The notes beneath the pieces were generated by a model that was not told the origin of the DNA, did not search any database, and saw nothing but the letters and a program-made list of their open reading frames with translations. The position numbers and the translations under genes are program-made. Shown here piece by piece: positions 40,723-48,590 of a DNA stretch of 64,000 nt. The DNA is from Eubacteriales bacterium. Lineage in GTDB: Bacteria > Bacillota > Clostridia > Lachnospirales > Lachnospiraceae. Each line of letters starts with the position of its first letter. Positions within the stretch are counted from its first letter, which is position 1. The stretch lies in assembly GCA_030524175.1 (NCBI GenBank), contig JAUNHC010000017.1, forward strand, positions 1 to 64,000. Reading direction: 5' to 3'.

Positions 40723-41694
40723 ATGAAGAAAAAATCAATCACAGGTTTGTTGGCATTTGCAGTTACTGTTGTCATTGGAGGAGGCCTTTTATTGCCTGTT
40801 CTGGCGGAAGCATCTCTTGAGAAGGAGTCCGGGAAGGTTCACCAGATTGAGAATGAAAAAGAAGAACCCAGTGATTTGGAACAGGAGGACCCAGCAAAAG
40901 AAATTTCTCTGTCTGAGGAGCAGGCGGAGCCTTTTATCAGAATGGGAAAGGAGGCAGTACAGGAGAAGCTTAATGTGCCGTTTCTGGAATCTGTAAAGCC
41001 TGTATATCAACAGGCAGACAGTACGGGGCAGGTTTTTGTTACTTGGAGCGGACCGGAATCTGATGCAGTGTCCGCGGAAGAAAATTCTTATTATACAGTA
41101 GAATTTAAAGATGCAGATATTGAAAAAGGAACAGGAACAGTTCATTCTGTCAGTGTGTCCGGCAGTGTGCTTCAGGATTTAGTTAAGGAGCTGCAGGAAG
41201 ATGCCGAAGACAATTTGCTGAAGGAGTTTTCTGACAGGCCGTCCGGGGACGAGACGGTTTATCCTGGTTTATCCTGGGAGGATGGAAGCTGCCGTGTGCG
41301 TTTTCTTTGGTCCGGCGACAGATCAGGAGATTATATTTTTCACGAAGCAGTGTATGAAGATGTGGATCAGAATCATACTTCAGGAGAACTGGTTTATCTC
41401 CATTCATTGAAGTCAGAAATGGCCAATGCAGCTGTGATGGAGAATCTTTCCCAGGAGAAAACAGAGGAGCTGCAGGCTTGTGCAGAAGAATATGGTACAG
41501 GTTTAGGCTATGATATCACAGGTTATGTGGATCACTACAAATTCAGTGATACGGTTTATTTTGTATTTGACGTAAATGACAGCCGGTTCAGCCAGATCAG
41601 CCTTGCATTGAACAGCAGCGGCGAATTGTGCGGAAGGGCAGTGGGAGAGAATATCATGGAACAGGCAATGGGAATTGTAACAGGAAAGAAGTGA
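40723..41694 (+). CDS. Secreted or membrane-anchored protein, unknown function
   Basis: 323 residues, with GAGAGAGGTGTAAA upstream. The signal peptide spans ~1-29 (AVTVVIGGGLLLPVLAEAS). A strongly acidic linker (residues ~30-65, EKEEPSDLEQEDPAKE) precedes two alpha/beta units: VYQQADSTGQVFVTWSG then YYTVEFKDADIEKG, and YGTGLGYDITGYVDHYKFSD then VYFVFDVNDSRFS. No known catalytic motif or lipobox is present. Its position between two two-component systems and the direct-repeat box upstream suggest it is an envelope-stress output protein. It ends 5 bases before the next response regulator start, so it may be co-transcribed with the second system. Confidence 0.65.
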   Translation: MKKKSITGLLAFAVTVVIGGGLLLPVLAEASLEKESGKVHQIENEKEEPSDLEQEDPAKEISLSEEQAEPFIRMGKEAVQEKLNVPFLESVKPVYQQADSTGQVFVTWSGPESDAVSAEENSYYTVEFKDADIEKGTGTVHSVSVSGSVLQDLVKELQEDAEDNLLKEFSDRPSGDETVYPGLSWEDGSCRVRFLWSGDRSGDYIFHEAVYEDVDQNHTSGELVYLHSLKSEMANAAVMENLSQEKTEELQACAEEYGTGLGYDITGYVDHYKFSDTVYFVFDVNDSRFSQISLALNSSGELCGRAVGENIMEQAMGIVTGKK

Positions 41695-41699
41695 AATGG

Positions 41700-42404
41700 A
41701 TGAACAGCAAAATATTATTAGTGGATGATGAAAAAGATATTGCAGAACTGCTTGAAGAGGTGCTGCAGCGGGATGGTTTTAAGAACATAGAAAAAGCATA
41801 TACAGGGCAGCAGGCAATAGAAGTGTGTAAATCATTTGAACCTGATATTATTGTGCTTGATATCATGCTTCCGGATATAGATGGAATAGAAGTGTGTAGG
41901 AAAATACGTGAATTTTCCATTTGTTCAATTCTTTTCTTATCTTCAAAAAATGATGATATAGATAAAATACTGGGGCTGTCCAGCGGCGGTGACGATTATG
42001 TGACAAAACCATTCAGCCCCAGAGAGGTGGTATTCCGCATCAAAGCACAGCTGAGGCGCCAGCAGTATCAAATGGCTGTGGATAAAGACAGAAAAAATGA
42101 TATCGTTGTGGGTAACTTATGTCTTGACAAGGAAAGCTCTCATATTTATAAATCAGGAGAAGAACTTAGCCTTACAGGAAGGGAGTTCCTGCTGTTATCC
42201 TATTTAATGGAAAACGCCGGAAAAATAATCAGCAAGGAACGTTTATATGAACAGGTGTGGGGAGAATACAGCAGTATTTGTGACAATACCATCATGGTGC
42301 ATATCCGGCACATACGGGAAAAGATTGAAGACATACCATCCAACCCGAGACAGCTTATAACCATTAAGGGGCTGGGATACAAGTTAAAGGCAAAGGTTGA
42401 ATAA
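41700..42404 (+). CDS. OmpR-family response regulator (VanR-like layout)
   Basis: 234 residues from the ATG at 41700 (MNSKILLVDDEKDIAEL). The frame opens further upstream inside the previous gene, but this start lies at the expected first strand. Receiver features are DDEKD, phosphoacceptor Asp at ~53 (IIVLDIMLPDIDG) and Lys in YVTKPFSPREV. The winged-helix output domain has LTGREFLLLSYLMENAGK and NTIMVHIRHIREKI. It is immediately followed by its kinase. The downstream ABC transporter, preceded by TTAAGGTT repeats, is the probable target. Confidence 0.93.
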   Translation: MNSKILLVDDEKDIAELLEEVLQRDGFKNIEKAYTGQQAIEVCKSFEPDIIVLDIMLPDIDGIEVCRKIREFSICSILFLSSKNDDIDKILGLSSGGDDYVTKPFSPREVVFRIKAQLRRQQYQMAVDKDRKNDIVVGNLCLDKESSHIYKSGEELSLTGREFLLLSYLMENAGKIISKERLYEQVWGEYSSICDNTIMVHIRHIREKIEDIPSNPRQLITIKGLGYKLKAKVE

Positions 42405-43820
42405 ATGAAAAAATCCGGATACAGAGCAGTTTTTCATATATACATGATTTTCTTTTTAGCTCTATTGGGTGCAGTTATTTTTTCTGTGATATTTTTCTTT
42501 TCAGTTATAACAGTACATCTCCCTGATGGAACGGGAGTGAGAAGTGATCATCCAAAGAAATTTACAGAAGATTTTAGTAAGCAGATAGTCTTTATTGACG
42601 GGGAACTGAGAATAAAGCAGGCCGGTATGGAAATGCTTCAGAAAAATAAAGCAGGAATACAGATATTAGATGAAAACGGCCGGGAGATTATCAGCTATGA
42701 CAAGCCGGAATATACGAAGACCTCATATTCGGACGCCCAGCTTCTGAAGCTTTTTGAAACAGGAAGCCAGAGTGATAAAGAGGAGACTGCGTTTATAGGA
42801 AGTATAGCTTATCATAATGTGGATTATCTATATATTATATATTTTCCTGTAAATGTATCAAAAATTACAATGTATCTCAACGGGGATATTTTTTCAACAG
42901 GCAGAACCATTGTCATCATATGTATTGGTATTGTTTTTGTTATCATTGTTGCGGGAGGCATTCTATACGGGATATGGATCACTGGCAAAATGAACTGTAT
43001 ATCATCCTCAATTAAATCCATTGCAGCACGCAGTTACCGGCCAATGGTGATTAAGGGGGCTTTTGGCGATGTATTTGAGAGCCTCAACAGTCTCGACACA
43101 GATATCAGAGACAGCGACAGATTAAGGGAAGAGACAGAGAGGATGCGCAGCGAATGGATCGCCAATATCACCCATGATTTAAAAACTCCCCTGTCTCCTG
43201 TGAAGGGGTATGCGGAAATTATGCAGGATAATGACTGTATATCTGAAAGTCAGTTGAAAAAATATGCAGAAATTATATCAAAAAATGTGCGATCAATGGA
43301 ATCGCTCATTGATGATTTGAAGCTTACCTATCAATTGGAGAACGGAATCATGCCTGTCCCAAAAAACAGACATGATTTTGTGCGGTTCGCCAAGGAACTG
43401 GTTATAGATATTTTAAATGACCCGTTATATGAAAACCGCTCTGTCCATTTTAAATGTGAGGAAAAACAGATATTGTTTTCGTTCGATGATAAATTGATGG
43501 CCAGGGCTTTACAAAATCTTATCATTAACGCTTTTTGTCATGGAAATGATGAAACAGAAGTGGTACTTGAGGTAGTGACTTCCGGCAAAATACTGGATAT
43601 GACAGTCCGGGATAACGGACCTGGAATTATGCCGGAGGAAGCTGATAAACTATTCCAAAGATATTACAAAGGTACAGATACCGGACAGAAGACAGAAGGC
43701 ACCGGACTTGGGCTTGCCATAGCAAAAAGTATTATTGAAGCCCAGGGAGGGACCATTTCAGTAGAAAGTGAAATTCATATTGGCACGTGCTTTAAAATCC
43801 ATTTTATCATGCAGCCCTAA
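42405..43820 (+). CDS. Sensor histidine kinase
   Basis: 471 residues, starting at the base after the regulator stop. TM1 (~8-32) and TM2 (~168-192) flank an extracellular domain. HisKA reads WIANITHDLKTPLSPVKGY with His at ~254. The ATPase has LQNLIINAFCHGNDE, MTVRDNGPGIMPEEADKLF and GTGLGLAIAKSIIEAQGG. Layout matches kinases paired with ABC transporters that respond to cell-envelope-active peptides, although the long extracellular loop differs from the short BceS type. Confidence 0.92.
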   Translation: MKKSGYRAVFHIYMIFFLALLGAVIFSVIFFFSVITVHLPDGTGVRSDHPKKFTEDFSKQIVFIDGELRIKQAGMEMLQKNKAGIQILDENGREIISYDKPEYTKTSYSDAQLLKLFETGSQSDKEETAFIGSIAYHNVDYLYIIYFPVNVSKITMYLNGDIFSTGRTIVIICIGIVFVIIVAGGILYGIWITGKMNCISSSIKSIAARSYRPMVIKGAFGDVFESLNSLDTDIRDSDRLREETERMRSEWIANITHDLKTPLSPVKGYAEIMQDNDCISESQLKKYAEIISKNVRSMESLIDDLKLTYQLENGIMPVPKNRHDFVRFAKELVIDILNDPLYENRSVHFKCEEKQILFSFDDKLMARALQNLIINAFCHGNDETEVVLEVVTSGKILDMTVRDNGPGIMPEEADKLFQRYYKGTDTGQKTEGTGLGLAIAKSIIEAQGGTISVESEIHIGTCFKIHFIMQP

Positions 43821-43845
43821 AGTGAGGCTCTGTGATATAAAGTCC

Positions 43846-43885
43846 TTAAGGTTAATTAAGGTTGGGTGAAAAATAGATTAAGGTT
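43846..43885 (+). repeat. Three TTAAGGTT direct repeats, candidate response-regulator box
   Basis: Copies start at 43846, 43856 and 43878, that is spacings of 10 and 22 bases, about one and two helical turns. They follow the kinase gene and precede the ABC transporter. The third overlaps the left arm of the terminator. Confidence 0.5.
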
Positions 43886-43926
43886 GATAGCTTATTATAA
43901 ACAGAGATAGCTATCAACCTTTTTTT
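43881..43926 (+). terminator. Intrinsic terminator after the two-component genes
   Basis: AGGTTGATAGCT and AGCTATCAACCT form a perfect 12-bp stem with a 16-base loop, followed by seven T. Confidence 0.85.
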
Positions 43927-43986
43927 GCATACCAGGAAAGTACACCATTTGGTTTTGACCAGAAAATCGTGATTTTCCTGGTATGC
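43927..43986. repeat. 60-bp inverted repeat with perfect 13-bp arms
   Basis: GCATACCAGGAAA (43927-43939) and TTTCCTGGTATGC (43974-43986) flank a 34-base loop. The left arm and following bases resemble 21141-21167, which also directly follows a terminator. It precedes the ABC transporter gene and could be regulatory. Confidence 0.6.
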
Positions 43987-44070
43987 GAAAACCCTCCGGG
44001 GAATGCACACAGACTGCCGGTTTTAAAGGCTCTGGAGCAATAAAATTATCTTAAGAAAGCAGGTGCAGAT

Positions 44071-46551
44071 TTGAAAATTATTCTGAAATATATCTTGACA
44101 AATGTGAAAGAACACAAAGTCAGGACGGGAGTGATGCTTTTATCAATTATCCTTTCCACAGTCCTTTTATTTGTTTCGTTTTCTATCGGGGAATCTTATG
44201 AAAATACCCAGAGAAAAATGGCACGGGGCAGAGCTGGCACGGCAGCAGTTTCAGTTAAGTCTGAAAATGAGGGAGGTGTTATTTTTTTAGATGACATACC
44301 GGATATGGAAAGCATTAAAACAAAGGCAGGTATGTTGGAGGCAAATGCCCTGTACCACGAGAAAGGTTATTATGAAACAGTTGACTTGATCGCAGCCGAT
44401 CTCCCTTTATTAAATGAGATCAATAAGCCGCATCTGGTAAATGGAGGTGAAATTGAAAATTTCTCAGGCTATCAGATCATTTTGCCGGACAGGTTTACAT
44501 CCAAATATGGGATTGAGAAAGGTGATAGGATCACTCTTCAGATCAACGGGGACTCCATTGGCTTTGAAGTGGCGGAAATCGCAAACTATGACACTGTTTT
44601 TTTACGCCACACCAGAGGGGCCACAGCGCTTTTGCCATTGTCGACGTTACATGAGATTTTAGGAATCTCTTACGGTTACAGTGAAATATTGATCGAACCT
44701 GCCCAGGGCATTTCAGGTAAGGAATTAGTATCTTCCTTGAAAGACAAATTGCAGGGCGGTGGATTTACAGTTTCCCAGGTTGTGGATGAACAAGTGATCG
44801 CAGCCGGGGCAAGGCAGAAAACAATGCCGTTTTTCCTTATCAGCTTTTTTTCATTGACAATGAGTGTTTTTATTATTTACAGCAGCTATAAGGTTATTAC
44901 ATTAGACCGCCTTCCTGTGATCGGCACCTTCCGCAGTATAGGGGCAACAGAAAGGACGGTTACCGGAATTTTACTGTTGGAAAGTCTTTTATACGGCTGT
45001 CTCGGAGGGATAGCGGGCATCCCTTTGGGAATGATTGTCCTTAAGTTAATTCTTCGGGGAATGGGAGATACATTAACACAAGGGATAGAAATTTCTGTGG
45101 TGATTTCATGGACAGGCGTCGTCCTTTCTCTTGGGACAGCGGTTATTGTCTCCCTGCTTAGTGCATGGATTCCTGTGCGGCGTGCAAGCAGGATTCCTGT
45201 AAAAAATGTTGTATTAGGTATTGTGGAAGAGCAGAAGGTTTCTAATCCTATGATCATGGGTACAGGAATGATACTTTTTGTGATTTCTGCTGTACTTCCC
45301 GGTTTTGCTTCCGGGGATATGCTGTATGCAGCAGGCGGGTTTTCCCTGCTGGGACTGATTTCAGCTACTATCCTTGTGATCCCTCTTGTCACAAATTTTA
45401 TCTCAGGAATCATGGAAAAGATATATGCATTTCTAAATAAAAATGAGGGGATGCTTGCAGCGAGAAATATGCGTGACAATAAAAATATCTCCCAAAATAT
45501 AATTTTACTGGTTATCAGCATATCTGCCGTTATTGCTATTTCTGTTGTGGGAAGTTTTGTAAACACTTATATAACGGATGTATTTAAAGGTGCGGAAATG
45601 GAAGGTTTCGCTGACGGAGAAATGGACCAGGAATTTGTGTCTGCTGTAAAAAATATGGAGGGTGTAGAAAAAGTATTGCCTTTATATGTGTTTCAAAACA
45701 GAATCCGGGCGGATGGTCTGACCTTTACAAGATTAGAAGGAACTGACAATCTACAGTGGTACAATTCTATGATAAATCTCAATTATACAGAAGATAAAAT
45801 GGAAGAAGAGGCCATGTCGGCTTTTTCGGCAGGACGCGCTGTTATATTAAGTGAAGACTGCCTGGAACGCACTGGTTTTTCAGTGGGAGATTCTCTGAGG
45901 CTGTCAGATGGGAATGGAGAATTTGCATATACTGTTGCGGGAAGTTTTAAATCAAGGGCTACAGATGTGGAGGCTGTTATTTCCTCAGACTATGCTGTTT
46001 CTGATTTTAAGGCGGTGAATTATAATTTTCTGGCATACACTGCCGGAGATCCTGATGCTGTGATGGTTCAAATCCGGGATTTATTCGGGGATACACAAAA
46101 TTGGAGCAGAACAGTAGAAGAATTTAATTCTGACGCACGATCAACTGTGGGAGCATTTCTGCAGCCGATGCACAGTATGACCTACTTCATATTGCTTCTG
46201 GCAGCAGTTGGAAATATAAACAATCTGCTGATCAGTTATATGCAAAGGCGAAGAACCATTGCAATGTATAAATCAGTGGGGTTAAGCAACAGGCAGAATA
46301 TGAAAATGACAATAATCGAAAGCTTTGCCACGGGAATGATCAGTGCATTGATTGCCATAGCTGTATCTTATCTGGAAATACGGACTGTTTTTATTGTGGC
46401 AGGTCCTAAGATTTCAATGACACCCAGTCTGGATATCCTTACTTTTATATCAGCAGGAGCTATGGGAATCCTGGTGACTTTGACCGGGGCGGTGGTGCCT
46501 ATTGTGAAAAGCCGCCGGATGAAATTAGTGGAGGAAATTAAATTCGAATGA
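44071..46551 (+). CDS. FtsX/MacB-type ABC transporter permease (two FtsX domains)
   Basis: 826 residues starting at a TTG (44071) with GCAGGTGCAGA upstream; the first residues KIILKYILTNVKEHKVRTG are the usual start of this family. One TM helix near the N-terminus is followed by a MacB-like periplasmic domain (~50-250). Then come three TM helices containing the FtsX block (DRLPVIGTFRSIGATERTV), a second half repeating the order (TM ~475, outer domain, TM helices from ~700) and RRTIAMYKSVGLSNRQNM. Paired with the ATPase at 46567 it should act in lipoprotein, peptide or antimicrobial handling, probably under control of the upstream two-component system. Confidence 0.88.
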   Translation: MKIILKYILTNVKEHKVRTGVMLLSIILSTVLLFVSFSIGESYENTQRKMARGRAGTAAVSVKSENEGGVIFLDDIPDMESIKTKAGMLEANALYHEKGYYETVDLIAADLPLLNEINKPHLVNGGEIENFSGYQIILPDRFTSKYGIEKGDRITLQINGDSIGFEVAEIANYDTVFLRHTRGATALLPLSTLHEILGISYGYSEILIEPAQGISGKELVSSLKDKLQGGGFTVSQVVDEQVIAAGARQKTMPFFLISFFSLTMSVFIIYSSYKVITLDRLPVIGTFRSIGATERTVTGILLLESLLYGCLGGIAGIPLGMIVLKLILRGMGDTLTQGIEISVVISWTGVVLSLGTAVIVSLLSAWIPVRRASRIPVKNVVLGIVEEQKVSNPMIMGTGMILFVISAVLPGFASGDMLYAAGGFSLLGLISATILVIPLVTNFISGIMEKIYAFLNKNEGMLAARNMRDNKNISQNIILLVISISAVIAISVVGSFVNTYITDVFKGAEMEGFADGEMDQEFVSAVKNMEGVEKVLPLYVFQNRIRADGLTFTRLEGTDNLQWYNSMINLNYTEDKMEEEAMSAFSAGRAVILSEDCLERTGFSVGDSLRLSDGNGEFAYTVAGSFKSRATDVEAVISSDYAVSDFKAVNYNFLAYTAGDPDAVMVQIRDLFGDTQNWSRTVEEFNSDARSTVGAFLQPMHSMTYFILLLAAVGNINNLLISYMQRRRTIAMYKSVGLSNRQNMKMTIIESFATGMISALIAIAVSYLEIRTVFIVAGPKISMTPSLDILTFISAGAMGILVTLTGAVVPIVKSRRMKLVEEIKFE

Positions 46552-46566
46552 TCGGAGGACTAATAA

Positions 46567-47253
46567 ATGAAAACAAATATGGACAACATAGCGATTGAGG
46601 GAAGAAATATAATCAAGAATTTCAAAATAGGGGATACAACCACAAAAGTCTTAAAAGATATATCCTTAAAAATCAGAAAAGGTGAGTTTGTTTCTATTAT
46701 GGGACCGTCAGGTTCCGGAAAGAGTACGCTTCTGTATATCTTGGGAGGTCTTGACAGGCCCGGCAATGGTGCAGTATATATGAATGGAGTCAACATATCA
46801 CAATTTGATGATGACAAAATGAGTAAAATCAGGCGACAGAAAATCGGTTTTGTATTTCAGTTTTATAATCTGATCCCCAATTTGAATGTAGAGGAAAATA
46901 TCATGCTGCCGTTGCTGCTGGACGGAAAGAAGACAAAAGACTACAGAAAACAGTTGAACAGAATGCTGGAAATTGTGGGGCTGGCGGATAGAAGAAAACA
47001 TACGCCCAGAGAATTGTCAGGGGGGCAGCAGCAGCGTGTGGCGATTGCCCGAGCTTTGATCGGAAACCCGGAAATACTCTTTGCCGATGAGCCTACCGGA
47101 AATTTAGACAGCAGTACAGGGGCGGAGATCATGGATCTGCTGGAATCCATCAACAGAAATACAGAACAGACCATTATCATGGTTACACATTCAGCAGAAG
47201 CGGCTAAAAGCAGCAGCCGTGTTATCACAGTGAGAGACGGCATGATCGTGTGA
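46567..47253 (+). CDS. MacB/LolD-type ABC transporter ATPase
   Basis: 228 residues; CGGAGGACTAATAA precedes the ATG. Walker A GPSGSGKSTLLYIL (~45), Q-loop FVFQFYNLIPNLNVEENI, signature LSGGQQQRVAIARAL (~148) and Walker B ILFADEPTGNLDSS (~172) are all intact. It is encoded 15 bases after its permease and completes the transporter. Confidence 0.95.
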   Translation: MKTNMDNIAIEGRNIIKNFKIGDTTTKVLKDISLKIRKGEFVSIMGPSGSGKSTLLYILGGLDRPGNGAVYMNGVNISQFDDDKMSKIRRQKIGFVFQFYNLIPNLNVEENIMLPLLLDGKKTKDYRKQLNRMLEIVGLADRRKHTPRELSGGQQQRVAIARALIGNPEILFADEPTGNLDSSTGAEIMDLLESINRNTEQTIIMVTHSAEAAKSSSRVITVRDGMIV

Positions 47254-47289
47254 TGTATTTTGCCGGGAACAGAAATTATAATAAAGTTG

Positions 47290-47318
47290 TTGACAAAGAC
47301 TGAGAATTACATTATAAT
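47290..47318 (+). promoter_or_regulatory. Strong sigma-A promoter of the leader/aldolase unit
   Basis: Perfect TTGACA (47290-47295) and TATAAT (47313-47318) separated by exactly 17 bases. The predicted start near 47325 leaves about 24 bases before the leader ATG. Confidence 0.85.
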
Positions 47319-47348
47319 TCATTTAATTTTAGAAAAGGAGTATTTCCT

Positions 47349-47468
47349 ATGAACGCAAACCAAAAGAATCATATGAATACAACTGCATATTCTTTTTTTG
47401 GCTACTGGTACTTTTATTTTGTACCGGTTCTTTGTGCTGCATGGGAAACATTTCGGGAGAGTCAATGA
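47349..47468 (+). CDS. Aromatic-rich leader peptide (attenuator)
   Basis: 39 residues with AAAAGGAGTATTTCCT before the ATG and a strong promoter at the right distance. Residues 16-24 read FFGYWYFYF, eight of nine aromatic, and a further Trp follows at residue 32. The stop (47466-47468) lies about 35 bases before an intrinsic terminator. Aromatic-codon clusters in short ORFs before a terminator are the hallmark of ribosome-mediated attenuation, as for trpL and pheL. Ribosome stalling when charged Phe, Tyr or Trp tRNA is scarce should allow transcription of the downstream aldolase gene. The competing antiterminator pairing was not worked out, so the mechanism is an inference. Confidence 0.7.
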   Translation: MNANQKNHMNTTAYSFFGYWYFYFVPVLCAAWETFRESQ

Positions 47469-47510
47469 TCATCAGCAGTCAATAGCTGAAGAGATAAAAT
47501 GACGAGCCAA
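47403..47510 (+). repeat. 108-bp dispersed repeat, copy 2 (functional leader context)
   Basis: Matches 22123-22230 with three substitutions. The repeat starts inside the aromatic codon cluster and ends at the last base of the terminator's left arm. One substitution changes Trp32 of the leader to Arg in copy 1. Confidence 0.85.
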
Positions 47511-47544
47511 TGTTTGCAGATGCAGACGTTGGCTCTCTTTTTTT
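47504..47544 (+). terminator. Intrinsic terminator/attenuator of the leader
   Basis: GAGCCAA (47504-47510) pairs with TTGGCTC (47529-47535), extended by a further wobble and G-C pair, followed by CT8. It lies between the leader stop and the aldolase gene. Confidence 0.8.
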
Positions 47545-47620
47545 TATAAAACAGTTATAAACGCCGGGACTTTGCCGGCAGCAGAAAGGATTCCCAATGA
47601 GGAACAGAAAGGAGTAGATT

Positions 47621-48565
47621 ATGAAGCAGAGAATTTTGGATTGTACGCTGAGAGATGGAGGTCTTGTGAACCGTTTCCGGTTTTCCGATGAGTTTGTACG
47701 GGCACTTTATAAGGCGAATTTAGAGGCGGGAATCGATTATATGGAATTCGGATATAAATCCTCTGAAGATCAGTTTGACAGGGAGTCCTTTGGGAAATGG
47801 AAATTCTGCCGGGAAGAGGATATCAGAGACATTGTGGGAGATCACCACACACCTATGAAGATTTCTGTAATGGCAGATGTGGGCAGGACGGATTACAGAA
47901 AAGATATTATTGACAGAAAAGACAGTGTTATAGATATGATTCGTATTGCCACCTATGGGAATACAATTGATGAGGCTCTGGAGATGACAGAATACTGCGC
48001 GGAGAAAGGATATGAAACAAGTGTAAATATCATGGCAATTTCCAACAACACAAGGGAGGAACTTTCTGATATTCTGGATAAGCTGGGCCGCAGCCCTGCA
48101 GATGCTATTTATCTTGTGGACAGTTATGGATCATTCTATCCTGAACAGATTCGCAGTCTGGCAGCCTTCTATGTGGAAAAAACAGCAGGGACCGGAAAGC
48201 AGATCGGGATTCATGCCCACAACAACCAGCAGCTGGCTTTTGCGAACACCATAGAAGCCGTGAACAGTGGTATTTCACTCATTGATGTTACAGTCAACGG
48301 TATGGGAAGAGGGGCAGGAAACTGCTCAACAGAACAGCTGCTGGGATATTTCAGGGAAAGGGAAGAGGAGCTTCCCATTCTGGAATTCATTGAGAAGTAC
48401 ATGCTGCCTTTAAAAAAGGATGGGGTGGTATGGGGGTATGACATTCCTTATTTACTGACAGGCCAGGGCAGGCGCCACCCCTCCTCTGCCATTCAGTTCA
48501 TGCAGGAGAAAAAGACTGCATACAGCAAACTATACTACAGTCTGCAGATGGGGATGAAGGCATAA
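47621..48565 (+). CDS. DRE-TIM metallolyase (aldolase / HMG-CoA-lyase-like)
   Basis: 314 residues with AGAAAGGAGTAGATT before the ATG. The DRE-TIM signature LDCTLRDGG opens the protein. IDYMEFGYKSSE (~37), VYLVDSYGSFYPEQI-like ILVDSYGS (~165), IGIHAHNNQQLAFAN (~197, metal-binding HxH) and VNGMGRGAGNCSTE (~224) are classical for 4-hydroxy-2-oxovalerate aldolase, HMG-CoA lyase and 2-isopropylmalate synthase relatives. It is shorter than acyl-transfer synthases, so C-C cleavage or aldol addition to a 2-oxo acid is likely. The aromatic-rich leader upstream implies a role tied to aromatic amino acid supply, but the substrate is unknown. Confidence 0.82.
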   Translation: MKQRILDCTLRDGGLVNRFRFSDEFVRALYKANLEAGIDYMEFGYKSSEDQFDRESFGKWKFCREEDIRDIVGDHHTPMKISVMADVGRTDYRKDIIDRKDSVIDMIRIATYGNTIDEALEMTEYCAEKGYETSVNIMAISNNTREELSDILDKLGRSPADAIYLVDSYGSFYPEQIRSLAAFYVEKTAGTGKQIGIHAHNNQQLAFANTIEAVNSGISLIDVTVNGMGRGAGNCSTEQLLGYFREREEELPILEFIEKYMLPLKKDGVVWGYDIPYLLTGQGRRHPSSAIQFMQEKKTAYSKLYYSLQMGMKA

Positions 48566-48590
48566 GCAAATCCATATTTTTCATTCCCTT

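Noticed and set aside
44886..45566. Long open frame (226 codons) on the minus strand inside the ABC permease gene
   Set aside because: It lies wholly opposite a well-supported FtsX-type permease and has no ribosome site or family motif.
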